Of a DNA stretch of 64,000 bases, positions 26,287 through 35,635 are shown in pieces. Position 1 is the first letter of the stretch. The number at the start of each line of letters is the position of its first letter. This stretch comes from Rhodanobacter sp. ANJX3. GTDB taxonomy: Bacteria > Pseudomonadota > Gammaproteobacteria > Xanthomonadales > Rhodanobacteraceae. A model generated the notes under the pieces. It did no database searches, had not been told where the DNA came from, and saw only the letters and a list, made by a program, of their open reading frames with translations. The stretch spans positions 1-64,000 of the forward strand of contig NZ_JACHCM010000011.1 in the NCBI RefSeq assembly GCF_014200755.1, read 5' to 3'. A program made the position numbers and the translations under genes.

Positions 26287-27186
26287 TCAATTCTTTCGGA
26301 TGCGCAGATCGCCGCTGAACGTTTCGACATTGATCTTGCCGCCGTCGCTGCCCAGATGCACGTCCAGGCTACTGCCGGGTCCGTGCTCGGCTTTCTCCGG
26401 CGTGCCGAAATCGCTGCGCAGATCGCCGCTGAAGCTGCTGGCATGCAGCGAACCGGCGACCGTCGCGGGTAGTTGCAGCAGCACATCGCCGCTCATGCTG
26501 TCGATGCCGAGGCTGCCGTCGGGAGCGATGCCGCCGGACAACTGGACATCGCCAGATACCGTGCTCAATGTGAATTTTTTCCAGGGGCCGCCGCTGGCCT
26601 GGATATGACCGGAAATGGTCTCCAGTTTCGCCTCGTTGCCGAGTGTCGGTGCAAGGATGTCGCCGCTGACCGTCTGCAGCCCGGCCGTGTCGGCATGACC
26701 ACTCAACTCGATATTGCCGCTGACGCTGTTCACCTTGAGCGACGGCGTGCGTGCGCTGATGCGCGCCCGGCCGCTGACGCTGTCGATCTGGATACTGCCG
26801 CCGTCCAGCCCATCGAGGACCACCGCTGCGCTGACGACATTGACATCCAGCGCGGCGGCCTTGGGCACATGCAGTTCCAGCGTACTCGGCGACATCCTGC
26901 TGTCGCTGCTCCAGTTGAGCCAGCCGGAGCCACCCTGCGGTTCGACCTTTATCGAGAGATCGCCATTGCTGCCGGTGATCGCCAGCGGCTTGCTGCCGTC
27001 GCCGAGTTGGCCGGTGACCTGCACCTCATTGCGATCCCAGCCGCTGATCGTCACATCGCCTGCCACGTTGCTCACGCTGACGCGGACGGTGGGGCTGGCT
27101 TCATGGTGCAGGTTGATCGGCGTTTCGGCCAATGCTCGACCGACGCAGAGGCATAGCAGCAGGGGAATGTAGCGTGCGGTTTTCAT
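26287..27186 (-). CDS. DUF4097-family putative adhesin-like protein
   Basis: 299 aa with a signal peptide (ARYIPLLLCLCVGRALA, cleavage near residue 20). The rest is a repeated beta-helix-like pattern in which short strands recur around VSG motifs: SVSGRARISAR, NSVSGNIELSG, TVSGDILAP, TISGHIQASG, TVSGDVQLSG, SMSGDVLLQL, SFSGDLRSD and TFSGDLRIRKN. This is the DUF4097 fold. Function is unknown; in several bacteria such genes follow sigma/anti-sigma or stress-sensor genes, as here. It is third in a leftward unit behind the ECF sigma and anti-sigma candidate. Confidence 0.82.
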   Translation of the reverse strand: MKTARYIPLLLCLCVGRALAETPINLHHEASPTVRVSVSNVAGDVTISGWDRNEVQVTGQLGDGSKPLAITGSNGDLSIKVEPQGGSGWLNWSSDSRMSPSTLELHVPKAAALDVNVVSAAVVLDGLDGGSIQIDSVSGRARISARTPSLKVNSVSGNIELSGHADTAGLQTVSGDILAPTLGNEAKLETISGHIQASGGPWKKFTLSTVSGDVQLSGGIAPDGSLGIDSMSGDVLLQLPATVAGSLHASSFSGDLRSDFGTPEKAEHGPGSSLDVHLGSDGGKINVETFSGDLRIRKN

Positions 27187-27204
27187 AGTTAGTCCAGGTG
27201 TTGA

Positions 27205-27654
27205 TCAACCCGCGTCGCTGGCCAGCTGACGCAGCTGGCTTTGTTGACGCTCGGTTTGGATAAGCAGACGCTGCAGCGCCGACGAATGGGGCGCCTGTTG
27301 CATCGCCTGCTGCAGCTCCATGCGAGCCGCATTCAGCTGAGTTGCCGCACCCGCCAGTCGGGGATCGGCGGGCTTCCAGTTTTGCACCGAAGGCGCGCTG
27401 GCGACCGGCGTTGTCATGGTTGCGTTTCTGGCATGCCATCCAATGGCGCCGGCCAGCGCCACCGACGCGGCAAAGCTGGCGGCGATCAGCCAGCGCCGTC
27501 GGCTTCCCGATGGCGTTGTCGCTGTGGGCGCATCACCGGCTGCGGTGGATTCGGCGTCGCCCAGCGCGGCGTCGATCGACGCCCACAGATCCTGACGCGG
27601 CGCCAGCGGCTGGCGCAGGTCCCGCATTTGTCGACGCCATTCAAATTCGTTCAT
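27205..27654 (-). CDS. Probable membrane anti-sigma factor
   Basis: 149 aa. The start codon is one base after the sigma-factor stop, so the two are translationally coupled. An N-terminal cytoplasmic part (NEFEWRRQMRDLRQPLAPRQ) precedes one membrane span (WLIAASFAASVALAGAIGW, about residues 54-72) and a periplasmic part predicted to be helical and Gln-rich (MELQQAMQQ, QTERQQSQLRQLASDAG). The HxxxCxxC zinc anti-sigma motif is absent. The role is inferred from position and topology rather than from a recognised domain. Confidence 0.65.
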   Translation of the reverse strand: MNEFEWRRQMRDLRQPLAPRQDLWASIDAALGDAESTAAGDAPTATTPSGSRRRWLIAASFAASVALAGAIGWHARNATMTTPVASAPSVQNWKPADPRLAGAATQLNAARMELQQAMQQAPHSSALQRLLIQTERQQSQLRQLASDAG

Positions 27655-27655
27655 A

Positions 27656-28213
27656 TCACTCTCCCGCATCAGCGGATCCCAGCATTTTGCGTAGCAGACC
27701 GCGAGCGCGGTGCAGTTGTGCTTTGGACGTACCCACGGCCATGCCCAGCTCGTTGCCGATATCTTCATGTCGCCAGCCTTCGATATCGTGCAGCACTAGT
27801 ACCGCGCGGGCTCGCGGCGGAAGCAGCGCGATGGCGCGTTCCAACTCCTCGCGTTCGGCTGCGCAGAACGGCGTCTGACCGGGATCGGGCAGGTGTTCGT
27901 CGTCGACCATGCTCACCGGATCTGCGCCGCGCGCGCGAATGTCCATCAGTGCGACATTCACGGCGAGCCGGTACAGCCAAGTACCGAAAGCGCTTTCGTA
28001 GCGAAAATCCGGCAATTTCTGCCAGGCGCGCACGAAAGCGTCCTGGGTCAGATCTTCCGCTCGGGCGTGGTCATAGCCGGCGAGTCGAAAAACCGCGCCA
28101 TGCACGCGGCCAACATGCAGGTGATACAGCCGCTGGAACGCGCGCCGGTCACCGCCTGCTGCTGCGCGAACGTCGTCACTGTCGTTGGCTACCGCAGTGG
28201 CGACGGGTGACAT
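27656..28213 (-). CDS. ECF-type RNA polymerase sigma factor
   Basis: About 185 aa if started at ATG 28213; an in-frame ATG at 28246 would add 11 residues. Region 2 includes AEDLTQDAFVRAWQKLPDFR and YESAFGTWLYRLAVNVALMD, and region 4 includes LPPRARAVLVLHDIEGWRHE and IGNELGMAVGTSKAQLHRAR, the usual ECF pattern. It is followed directly by a membrane protein likely to be its anti-sigma factor and by a DUF4097 protein. The promoter it recognises is not visible from sequence. Confidence 0.92.
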   Translation of the reverse strand: MSPVATAVANDSDDVRAAAGGDRRAFQRLYHLHVGRVHGAVFRLAGYDHARAEDLTQDAFVRAWQKLPDFRYESAFGTWLYRLAVNVALMDIRARGADPVSMVDDEHLPDPGQTPFCAAEREELERAIALLPPRARAVLVLHDIEGWRHEDIGNELGMAVGTSKAQLHRARGLLRKMLGSADAGE

Positions 28214-28392
28214 GAAAAGTCCAATGGCGTGGCTGGCGAGGGTCATCTTGCCAGCTTGGATGCATCCGGGCGCAGAAGGGTTTGAATCGAGCTGCACGTG
28301 ATGCGTGCCCCGCACTGTGCGCTCTCTCGCCTTGGCGCAGTTTCCGCGTGAGCTCGTAAACGTCCACCGACCGCGCCCCAGGACTCAGATGT

Positions 28393-30177
28393 TCACGATG
28401 ATGCCGCTTTTCGACGTGGCTGTTCGACTGCCGCGGTCAGGGCGAGTGCCACACGCTGTTGCTCGTCTCGCAGAGCGTCGGGCAGGCGCGGCGCAAACGT
28501 ATCGAGATAGTCGCCGATTGCGGCGAGTTCATCCCGCCAGGCGCCGTTGTCGACCTCGAGCAGTGTTTCGAGACTGGCGCTATCGATTTTCAGACCGTCC
28601 AGATGAAGTTCGCCGACCTGCGGCAGCGTGCCGATAGCGGTCTCGACACCGGTAACGCGGCCTTCGACGCGATCGATCATCCACTGCAACACGCGCAGGT
28701 TGTCGCCAAAGCCCGGCCACAGGAACTTGCCGTCCGTACTTTTGCGGAACCAGTTCACGTGGAAAACTTTCGGCAGCTTGGCACCGGCCCGGTGGAACGA
28801 CAGCCAGTGCGCAAAATAATCGCCGTAGTGATAGCCGCAGAAGGGTTTCATCGCCATCGAATCGCGGCGAAGCACGCCCACCTCGCCGGTCGCCGCCGCC
28901 GTGGTTTCCGAACCCATCGCCGCGCCCATCAGCACGCCATGCGTCCAGTCGCGAGCCTCCATCACCAGCGGCAGCAGCGAGGGGCGACGGCCGCCGAACA
29001 CGATCGCACTCAGCGGCACGCCCTGCGGCGCCTCGGCTTTGTCCGACCAGGTCGGGCACTGTTTGGCGCTGACGGTGAAACGCGAATTCGGGTGCGCTGC
29101 AGGGCCGTTGGCAGGGTCGTAGGGGCGGCCCTGCCAGTCGGTGACCGGGGTACCCGGCAGGCCTTCCCACCACGGCTGGTTGTCGGCCGTTACTGCCACG
29201 TTGGTATAGATGGTGTCGTGCGCAATGGTGGCCAGCGCATTGGGATTGCTGCTGTCGCTGGTGCCCGGGGCCACGCCGAAAAAACCGGCCTCGGGGTTGA
29301 TGGCGTATAGGCGTCCATCGTCGCCTGGTCGCATCCAGCAAATATCGTCCCCGATCGTCCAGACCTTCCAGCCGTTCTGGCGATAGCCTTCCGGCGGAAT
29401 CAACATGGCGAGGTTGGTCTTTCCGCAGGCGGATGGAAAGGCGGCGGCGATGTAGTGCGTTTCTCCCTGCGGATTTTCGATGCCGACGATCAGCATGTGT
29501 TCGGCCAGCCAGCCTTCCGTATGCGCCTGATTGCTGGCGATGCGCAGCGCGTGGCACTTCTTGCCCAGCAGCGCGTTGCCGCCGTAGCCGGAGCCGTACG
29601 ACTGGATCGAAAGCTCTTCGGGAAAGTGCATGATGAAGCGGCGATCGGGATCGAGTTCACCCGTGGAGTGCAGGCCTTTGACGAAGTGTCCCTCGCGCTC
29701 GATGCGCGCCTGCGCGGCGACACCCATGCGGGTCATGATGCGCATGTTGGCGACGACATAGGGGCTGTCGGTGATCTCCACGCCGCAACGCGCCAGCGGC
29801 GAATCGATCGGACCCATGCAGTAGGGAATCACGTAAAGCGTGCGGCCGACCATACAGCCGTCGAACAGCGCGTTCATCTTAGCGTGTGCGTCGGCCGGCG
29901 CCATCCAGTGATTGTTCGGTCCGCTGTCCTGCCGGTCGGTGTGGCAGACGAAGGTCAAGTGCTCCACACGCGCCACGTCCGACGGACTGGATCGATGCAG
30001 ATAACAGCCGGGATGCGTCCGCTGGTTCAGCTCGATCAGCTCGCCGGTCCGCAGCATTTGCTGTACCAGGGATCGATATTCGGCGTCCGAACCGTCGCAC
30101 CAATGCACCCGCTCGGGGCGGGTCAGTGCGGCCACGTCGTTTACCCACTGCTGCAGTGATTCGAGCGAGCTCGCCAT
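28393..30177 (-). CDS. pckG: Phosphoenolpyruvate carboxykinase (GTP)
   Basis: 594 aa from ATG 30177 (MASSLESLQQWV). It converts oxaloacetate and GTP to phosphoenolpyruvate, CO2 and GDP, the first step of gluconeogenesis. The P-loop and reactive Cys are in AAFPSACGKTNLAML, and the metal and substrate residues are in VWTIGDDICWMRPG and EAGFFGVAPGTS. The length fits the GTP-dependent class rather than the ATP-dependent PckA. It may serve growth on fatty acids or amino acids, since fadE and a TetR regulator lie next door. Confidence 0.96.
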   Translation of the reverse strand: MASSLESLQQWVNDVAALTRPERVHWCDGSDAEYRSLVQQMLRTGELIELNQRTHPGCYLHRSSPSDVARVEHLTFVCHTDRQDSGPNNHWMAPADAHAKMNALFDGCMVGRTLYVIPYCMGPIDSPLARCGVEITDSPYVVANMRIMTRMGVAAQARIEREGHFVKGLHSTGELDPDRRFIMHFPEELSIQSYGSGYGGNALLGKKCHALRIASNQAHTEGWLAEHMLIVGIENPQGETHYIAAAFPSACGKTNLAMLIPPEGYRQNGWKVWTIGDDICWMRPGDDGRLYAINPEAGFFGVAPGTSDSSNPNALATIAHDTIYTNVAVTADNQPWWEGLPGTPVTDWQGRPYDPANGPAAHPNSRFTVSAKQCPTWSDKAEAPQGVPLSAIVFGGRRPSLLPLVMEARDWTHGVLMGAAMGSETTAAATGEVGVLRRDSMAMKPFCGYHYGDYFAHWLSFHRAGAKLPKVFHVNWFRKSTDGKFLWPGFGDNLRVLQWMIDRVEGRVTGVETAIGTLPQVGELHLDGLKIDSASLETLLEVDNGAWRDELAAIGDYLDTFAPRLPDALRDEQQRVALALTAAVEQPRRKAASS

Positions 30178-30305
30178 CGGTGTCCCTCTCTGGTCTTGCG
30201 TGAATTCAGAGCGGAAACGGTAGTTTGCAGAGATTGGCATTGCAAGGCGTATCGCAACAATGCACTCAGCGCAGGCGATACACCGCCCGCATGGGGCGAT
30301 GCGGA

Positions 30306-30884
30306 TTACGCTGGGATCAGCGTGGCGATCATGTGCTCGACATAGGCGTCGAACTCTTCATGGTTGATGCGCGGCAGGCCCAGCGTGAAGTTCAGCTGCA
30401 GAAAGCCGACATAGGCGGCGTAGGTCAATCGGGCGCGGTTGAGCGCTTCGGGCGAGGGCAGGCCGGCCTCGCTGTAGGCGGTGGTGAGAAACTCCATCCG
30501 CCGCTGCGATACGCGCGCCATCACCGGGACCACCTGCGGGTGATCGAGCGCCTTGAGCAGGGCGGCGTAAACGCGATGGGGCTGCAGCTCGTGCGCCACG
30601 CGGCGAAACAGTTCCGGCAGACGCTTGCGCGGGTCCGCGATCTGCTCGATCTGGTTGATCACCTCGCGCTCGCCGTACTGCTCCCAGCGCTCCAGCGCGG
30701 CGTTGAGCAGCGCTTCGCGCGTGCGGAAGTGCCAGTAAAAGCTGCCCTTGGTCACACCAAGCTGCCGCGCCAGCGCCTCGACCGCCAGGGCGCCCACGCC
30801 CTGTTCGGCAATCAGGTGCAGCGCGGCTAGCTCCCAATCCTCGGCGGAAAGGCGGGTACGTTCGGGTTTGATCGCGACGTTCAT
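30306..30884 (-). CDS. TetR-family transcriptional regulator
   Basis: 192 aa from ATG 30884 (MNVAIKPERTRLSAEDW). The N-terminal helix-turn-helix is typical: ALHLIAEQGVGALAVEALAR followed by QLGVTKGSFYWHFRTREALL. The C-terminal ligand domain is not diagnostic. It is divergent, across 137 bases, from the alpha/beta hydrolase, with fadE beyond, so a role in controlling fatty acid or ester catabolism is a reasonable guess. Confidence 0.92.
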   Translation of the reverse strand: MNVAIKPERTRLSAEDWELAALHLIAEQGVGALAVEALARQLGVTKGSFYWHFRTREALLNAALERWEQYGEREVINQIEQIADPRKRLPELFRRVAHELQPHRVYAALLKALDHPQVVPVMARVSQRRMEFLTTAYSEAGLPSPEALNRARLTYAAYVGFLQLNFTLGLPRINHEEFDAYVEHMIATLIPA

Positions 30885-31021
30885 GCGAGCATGGTAGCCA
30901 CACGTCCCGCGTTTGTAATGCGGTGCCGGCGCAAACGGCGAAAAAACCGCGTCAATGGCCACGCGGGTACGGCAAGCCGGCGTATTGACGGCGCTTGCCG
31001 AGTCAGCCCATACTCTTCCGT

Positions 31022-31921
31022 ATGGTTGCCCAGAATACCACCGCCGTCGAGTTGAGCCGTTTCCCCGTTGCTGATCTCGAGCTGGCGGTGGAAACGCATA
31101 ACCCGGATGGCCGGCCGGCGCTGCTTTTTTCCCACGGCTTCGGGCAAACCCGCGGTGCCTGGTACGGCGCGGCAGCGGCCTTGGCGAAGGAAGGCTGCCG
31201 CTGCGTGACTTTCGATTGCCGCGGCCACGGGCAGAGTGATCGGGTAGCTGACGGCGCGTACCGCATGGAGCAATTTGCCGATGACTTGATCCGCCTCAGC
31301 AAGGCCCAGCCCGAGCCGCCGATATTGGTCGGCGCGTCGATGGGCGGATTGATAGGCATGCTGGTGGCTGGAGAAGTCAGGCCGTCGCCGTTTCGCGCGC
31401 TGGTGCTGGTCGATATCACACCGCGCTGGGAGCCGGCCGGGGTCGAACGCATTCTTGGGTTTATGAAGGCGCACCCCGAAGGGTTCGCCGATTACGCCGA
31501 AGCGGCGGACAAAATCGCCGGTTACCTGCCACAGCGTCGCGAGCGCAAGACCGAGGAACAGCTTCGACCGCTGTTGCGCCAGGGCACCGACGGCCGGCTT
31601 CGCTGGCACTGGGATCCGGCCCTGCTCGCCGGCGTGGTGAACGATAGCGAGCGCTACCAGCCTCGTCTGCTGGCGGCAACGTCGAAAATCGATGTACCGG
31701 TATTGCTGCTTTCCGGCGCACGCAGCGACGTAGTCTCGAGCGATACCGTCAACGAGTTTCTGCTGCGGGTACCGCACGCGCGGCACGTGGAAATCGCCCA
31801 GGCCACGCACATGGTGGCGGGCGATGCCAATGATGCCTTCACGCGTGAAGTGACGCGGTTTGTGCAAGATTTGACCCGGTGCGGTCCAGCCGAGTCGAAA
31901 GCGAATCTGCAAGTGCATTGA
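31022..31921 (+). CDS. Alpha/beta hydrolase
   Basis: 299 aa from ATG 31022. The oxyanion region is PALLFSHGFGQTRGAW. The nucleophile elbow is ILVGASMGGLIGML (Ser about residue 106), the acid is probably in LLSGARSDVVSSDT, and the His is in IAQATHMVAGDAND. No signal peptide, so it is cytoplasmic. It lies 72 bases before fadE on the same strand and opposite a TetR regulator. It could be a thioesterase or esterase in the same pathway; the substrate is not known. Confidence 0.85.
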   Translation: MVAQNTTAVELSRFPVADLELAVETHNPDGRPALLFSHGFGQTRGAWYGAAAALAKEGCRCVTFDCRGHGQSDRVADGAYRMEQFADDLIRLSKAQPEPPILVGASMGGLIGMLVAGEVRPSPFRALVLVDITPRWEPAGVERILGFMKAHPEGFADYAEAADKIAGYLPQRRERKTEEQLRPLLRQGTDGRLRWHWDPALLAGVVNDSERYQPRLLAATSKIDVPVLLLSGARSDVVSSDTVNEFLLRVPHARHVEIAQATHMVAGDANDAFTREVTRFVQDLTRCGPAESKANLQVH

Positions 31922-31993
31922 ACGACGAAAAAGCTGGATCGACCCGATAACCGGCAAATCGCCGGTGCTGTTCAACCGTGATGAGGTGTTGAC

Positions 31994-34510
31994 ATGTCCG
32001 TGTTACTGACCATTCTGGCGGCGCTGATTGCTACCGGTGCCTGCGCATATCACCGTACCAGCCTGCGCACGTGGGCGATCGCCACGTTGGCCGCGACGTT
32101 CGTGGTCGGGCTGTTCTCGGGCGCCATCGGCACCATGGTGATCCTGCTGATCATCGAGCTGGCCATCGCGGTACCGCTGCTGATGGTGAGCTTCCGTCGC
32201 CGCAACATCACGGCGCCGATCCTGAAAACCTTCGCCAAGGTCACGCCGAAGCTTTCCGACACCGAGCAGACGGCGCTGGAAGCCGGCACGATCGGGTTCG
32301 AGGGCGAGCTGTTCTCCGGCAAGCCCGATTGGAGCGTGCTGATGAGGCAGCCCAAGCCGGTGCTGAGCGTGGAGGAGCAGGCGTTCATGGACGGTCCGGT
32401 GGAAGAGCTTTGCGGCATGCTCGACGACTGGCAGATCACCCACGAGCTGGCGGATCTGCCGCCGAACGTGTGGGACTTCATCAAGAAGAACAAATTCTTC
32501 GGCATGATCATTCCGAAGTCGTACGGCGGTCTACAGTTTTCCGCGCTGGCGCATTCGGCGGTGCTGCAGAAGCTGTCGACCATCTCCTCGACGGTGGCTT
32601 CGACGGTGGCTGTGCCCAATTCCCTCGGGCCGGCCGAGCTGCTGCTGCATTACGGCAGCGACGAGCAGAAGAACCACTATCTGCCGCGTCTCGCGGTGGG
32701 CGAAGATATTCCGTGCTTTGCATTGACCGGTCCCTACGCCGGCTCCGATGCCACATCGCTGCCCGACTACGGCATCGTCTGCAAGCAGACCGTCGACGGC
32801 GTCGAGACGCTCGGTCTGAAGCTCACGTTCAACAAGCACTACATCACGCTGGCGCCGATCGCCACCGTGGTCGGCCTGGCCTTCCGCATGTACGATCCCG
32901 AGCATCTGCTCGGTGAGAAGGAAGACCTGGGCATCACGCTGGCGCTGCTGCCGCGTGCCACTGCGGGCCTGCAGATCGGCCGCCGTCATTTCCCGCTGAA
33001 CGTGCCGTTCCAGAACGGTCCGGTGCAAGGCAAGGACGTGTTCGTGCCGATGTCCACGCTGATCGGTGGTCCGCACATGGCCGGTCACGGCTGGCGCATG
33101 CTGGTGGAATGCCTGTCGGTGGGTCGCGCGATTTCGCTGCCGTCCAGCGCTACCGGCGCCGTCCGCGGTGCGGTCGCTGCCACGGGCGCCTATGCGCGTA
33201 TCCGCAAGCAGTTCGGCCTGTCGATCGCCCGCTTCGAGGGCGTCGAAGAGGCGCTGGCGCGCATCGGCGGCCTGACCTACGCCACGGCGGCGCTGTCGAA
33301 GTCGACCGCGGCCGCGGTCGACCGTGGCGAAAAGCCGGCGGTCACGTCGGCCATCGCGAAATACCATGCCACCGAGTGGGGCCGCGAGGTCGCCGCCAAC
33401 ACCATGGACGTGCTCGGCGGCAAAGGCGTGCAGATGGGGCCCAAGAATTACGCCGGCCGTTCGTTCCAGGCCGTGCCGATCGCCATCACGGTCGAAGGCG
33501 CCAACATCATGACGCGCAGCCTGATGATCTTCGGTCAGGGCGCGATTCGCTGCCACCCTTACGTACTGAAGGAAATGCAGGCGCTGGCGATCGCCGACCG
33601 CAGCGAACAGCTGAAAACCTTCGATCGCCTCCTTTTCAGTCACCTGGGCTTCGGCGTGTCCAATGCCGTACGCAGCCTGGTGCTGGGGCTGACCGGGTCG
33701 CGCCTGGGCGAAAGCGCCGGCGACGCTTATACCCGTCGCTATTACCGCAAGCTCGACCGCTACTCGGCCGCGCTGGCGCTGTGCGCCGATGTCTTCATGG
33801 GCGTGCTGGGCGGCAAGCTGAAATTCAAGGAGAAGCTGTCGGCCCGTCTGGGCGACGTGCTGAGCAATATTTATATCGCCAGCGCCATGCTCAAGCATTA
33901 CGAGGACAGCGGTCGTCCGGAATCCGATCGCCCGTTGCTGGCCTGGGCGTTCCACGAGTGCATGTGGCGCACGCAGACCGCGCTGGACGGCGCGATCCGC
34001 AACTTCCCTGTGCGTCCCGTGGCATGGCTGCTGCGTGCCCTGGTGTTTCCGTTCGGCCGTCGCGAAGTACCGCCGTCCGATCGTCTGGGCCGCCGCGTCG
34101 CCGCCTTGATCACCGGGCCGAGCGAGGCGCGCGATCACCTGCTGGAGTACGTCTATCTCACCCCGACGCCCAATAACGTGGTTGGCCGTCTGAACGCGCT
34201 GCTGCCGGAAGTGATTCTGGCCGAGCCGGTCGATCGCAAGTTTGCCAAGGCGCAGAAGAGTGGCCAGTTCAAGTCGCTGGAATACGTCGATCAGCTGGCC
34301 GAGGCGGAGAAGGCCGGCGTGCTGACGGCGACCGAATCGGCGCTGCTCAAGCATGTGCGCGAGAGCCTGTACGAGTTCATCTCGGTGGACGATTTCCACA
34401 CTGACGAACTGCGTGCGTTCAAGACGCGTGCCGATCGTCAGGCCGAGGCGCAGGCCGACGCATGGATTCGCAAGCCCGAAGTGCGCACGCCGGAAAGTGC
34501 GGAAGGCTGA
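31994..34510 (+). CDS. fadE: Acyl-CoA dehydrogenase, FadE type
   Basis: 838 aa, near the 814 aa of E. coli FadE and much longer than ordinary acyl-CoA dehydrogenases. Two N-terminal hydrophobic segments (about residues 3-18 and 32-66) suggest membrane association. The dehydrogenase core includes FGMIIPKSYGGLQFSALAHS, FALTGPYAGSDATSLPDYG and YHATEWGREVAANTMDVLGG, followed by a long FadE-specific C-terminal part. It carries out the first oxidation of fatty acid beta-oxidation and passes electrons to EtfAB. A strong terminator follows. Confidence 0.95.
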   Translation: MSVLLTILAALIATGACAYHRTSLRTWAIATLAATFVVGLFSGAIGTMVILLIIELAIAVPLLMVSFRRRNITAPILKTFAKVTPKLSDTEQTALEAGTIGFEGELFSGKPDWSVLMRQPKPVLSVEEQAFMDGPVEELCGMLDDWQITHELADLPPNVWDFIKKNKFFGMIIPKSYGGLQFSALAHSAVLQKLSTISSTVASTVAVPNSLGPAELLLHYGSDEQKNHYLPRLAVGEDIPCFALTGPYAGSDATSLPDYGIVCKQTVDGVETLGLKLTFNKHYITLAPIATVVGLAFRMYDPEHLLGEKEDLGITLALLPRATAGLQIGRRHFPLNVPFQNGPVQGKDVFVPMSTLIGGPHMAGHGWRMLVECLSVGRAISLPSSATGAVRGAVAATGAYARIRKQFGLSIARFEGVEEALARIGGLTYATAALSKSTAAAVDRGEKPAVTSAIAKYHATEWGREVAANTMDVLGGKGVQMGPKNYAGRSFQAVPIAITVEGANIMTRSLMIFGQGAIRCHPYVLKEMQALAIADRSEQLKTFDRLLFSHLGFGVSNAVRSLVLGLTGSRLGESAGDAYTRRYYRKLDRYSAALALCADVFMGVLGGKLKFKEKLSARLGDVLSNIYIASAMLKHYEDSGRPESDRPLLAWAFHECMWRTQTALDGAIRNFPVRPVAWLLRALVFPFGRREVPPSDRLGRRVAALITGPSEARDHLLEYVYLTPTPNNVVGRLNALLPEVILAEPVDRKFAKAQKSGQFKSLEYVDQLAEAEKAGVLTATESALLKHVRESLYEFISVDDFHTDELRAFKTRADRQAEAQADAWIRKPEVRTPESAEG

Positions 34511-34540
34511 GACGCGAGGACCTGGCGTTAGTCAGGGTCA

Positions 34541-34577
34541 AAAAGCGGCGGGCAGTGAATCTGCCCGCCGCTTTTTT
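34541..34577 (+). terminator. Intrinsic terminator after fadE
   Basis: A 15-bp stem (34541-34555 with 34561-34575) closes over TGAAT and continues into a T run. It sits between fadE and the converging GGDEF gene. Confidence 0.95.
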
Positions 34578-34619
34578 GTGCTTGTTGTCTTCGAGCAGCG
34601 CTGAACGTGACGTCGCCGC

Positions 34620-35630
34620 TTAGGCGGCTGCCGCAGGCTGGCCGGCCAGTACGCAACGGCTTTTTCCGGCGCGCTTGGCTTCGTACATGGCGCGGTCGGC
34701 GGCCTGGATCAGCTGCTCGTCGGCGTTCTGCCGATCGGTATGAAGATAGGGCGCCACGCCGATGCTGGCGCCCACACGTGCAGTGATTTGGGTTTCGCCG
34801 ATCGAAAACGCATAGGGCTCGGCCAGTGCGTCACAGAGCGACTGACACAACTGCATGGCCAGCCGCGGGTCATCGATGTCCTCGAGAATCAGCGCGAACT
34901 CGTCGCCGCCGAGCCGTGCGACAGTGTCGTTACTGCGCAGTTGCCTTTGCAGGCGCGCGGCGATTTCCTGCAGCAGCACGTCGCCGGCGGGGTGGCCGTG
35001 CTCGTCGTTCACATTTTTAAAGCCGTCGATATCGATGCAGGCCAGGGCAAAGCCGCCGCGTTGGCGCTGCGCGCGCTGGATCGAGCCACGCAGGCGATCG
35101 TGGAAGAGCATGCGGTTGGGCAGGCCGGTGAGCGTGTCATGGCTGGCCTGATGGCGCACCATGGCCTCGATGCGTTTGCGTTCGGCAATTTCCACCGTGA
35201 GCTGCTGGTTGCGCTCGGACAGCGAGGTCAGCGCCTGCTCCAGTTCGGCGCGCGCGGCATACAGTTCGAGAAAGACGCGCACCTTCGATTGCAGGATCAC
35301 GTCGTTGATCGGTTTGGCCACGTAATCCACCGCGCCGGACCGATAGCCTTTCAGTCGGCTAAGGTCGTCGGCATAGGCGGCGGTGACGAAAATGATCGGC
35401 GTCTCGCGCAGTTGTTCGGTTTCGCCGAGCAGGGCGGCGACTTCGAAGCCGTCCATGTCCGGCATGTTGACGTCGAGCAGGATCAGCGCGAACTGATGAT
35501 CCAGGCAAAGCGCGAGCGCCGCATTGCCGCTGTTCGCCTCGAATATCTCTGCGCCGCAGCGCGCCAGCAGTCGGCGCATGGCGACCAGGTTGGCGGTGGT
35601 ATCGTCTACAACGAGAATTTTTGGCGGCAT
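34620..35630 (-). CDS. Response regulator with GGDEF output (diguanylate cyclase)
   Basis: 336 aa from ATG 35630. Receiver domain, residues 1 to about 120: ILVVDDTTANLVAMRRLL, the phospho-acceptor Asp in ALILLDVNMPDMDGFE (about 52), and the switch Lys in VDYVAKPIN. A coiled-coil linker (ERNQQLTVEIAERKRIEAMV) leads to the GGDEF domain, with TGLPNRMLFHDRL and the active site ARLGGDEFALIL. An intact inhibitory site RSND lies five residues before GGDEF, so feedback by c-di-GMP is expected. It is last in the kinase-cheR-cheB-GGDEF cluster and is probably the output of that pathway. Confidence 0.93.
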   Translation of the reverse strand: MPPKILVVDDTTANLVAMRRLLARCGAEIFEANSGNAALALCLDHQFALILLDVNMPDMDGFEVAALLGETEQLRETPIIFVTAAYADDLSRLKGYRSGAVDYVAKPINDVILQSKVRVFLELYAARAELEQALTSLSERNQQLTVEIAERKRIEAMVRHQASHDTLTGLPNRMLFHDRLRGSIQRAQRQRGGFALACIDIDGFKNVNDEHGHPAGDVLLQEIAARLQRQLRSNDTVARLGGDEFALILEDIDDPRLAMQLCQSLCDALAEPYAFSIGETQITARVGASIGVAPYLHTDRQNADEQLIQAADRAMYEAKRAGKSRCVLAGQPAAAA

Positions 35631-35635
35631 CGGAT

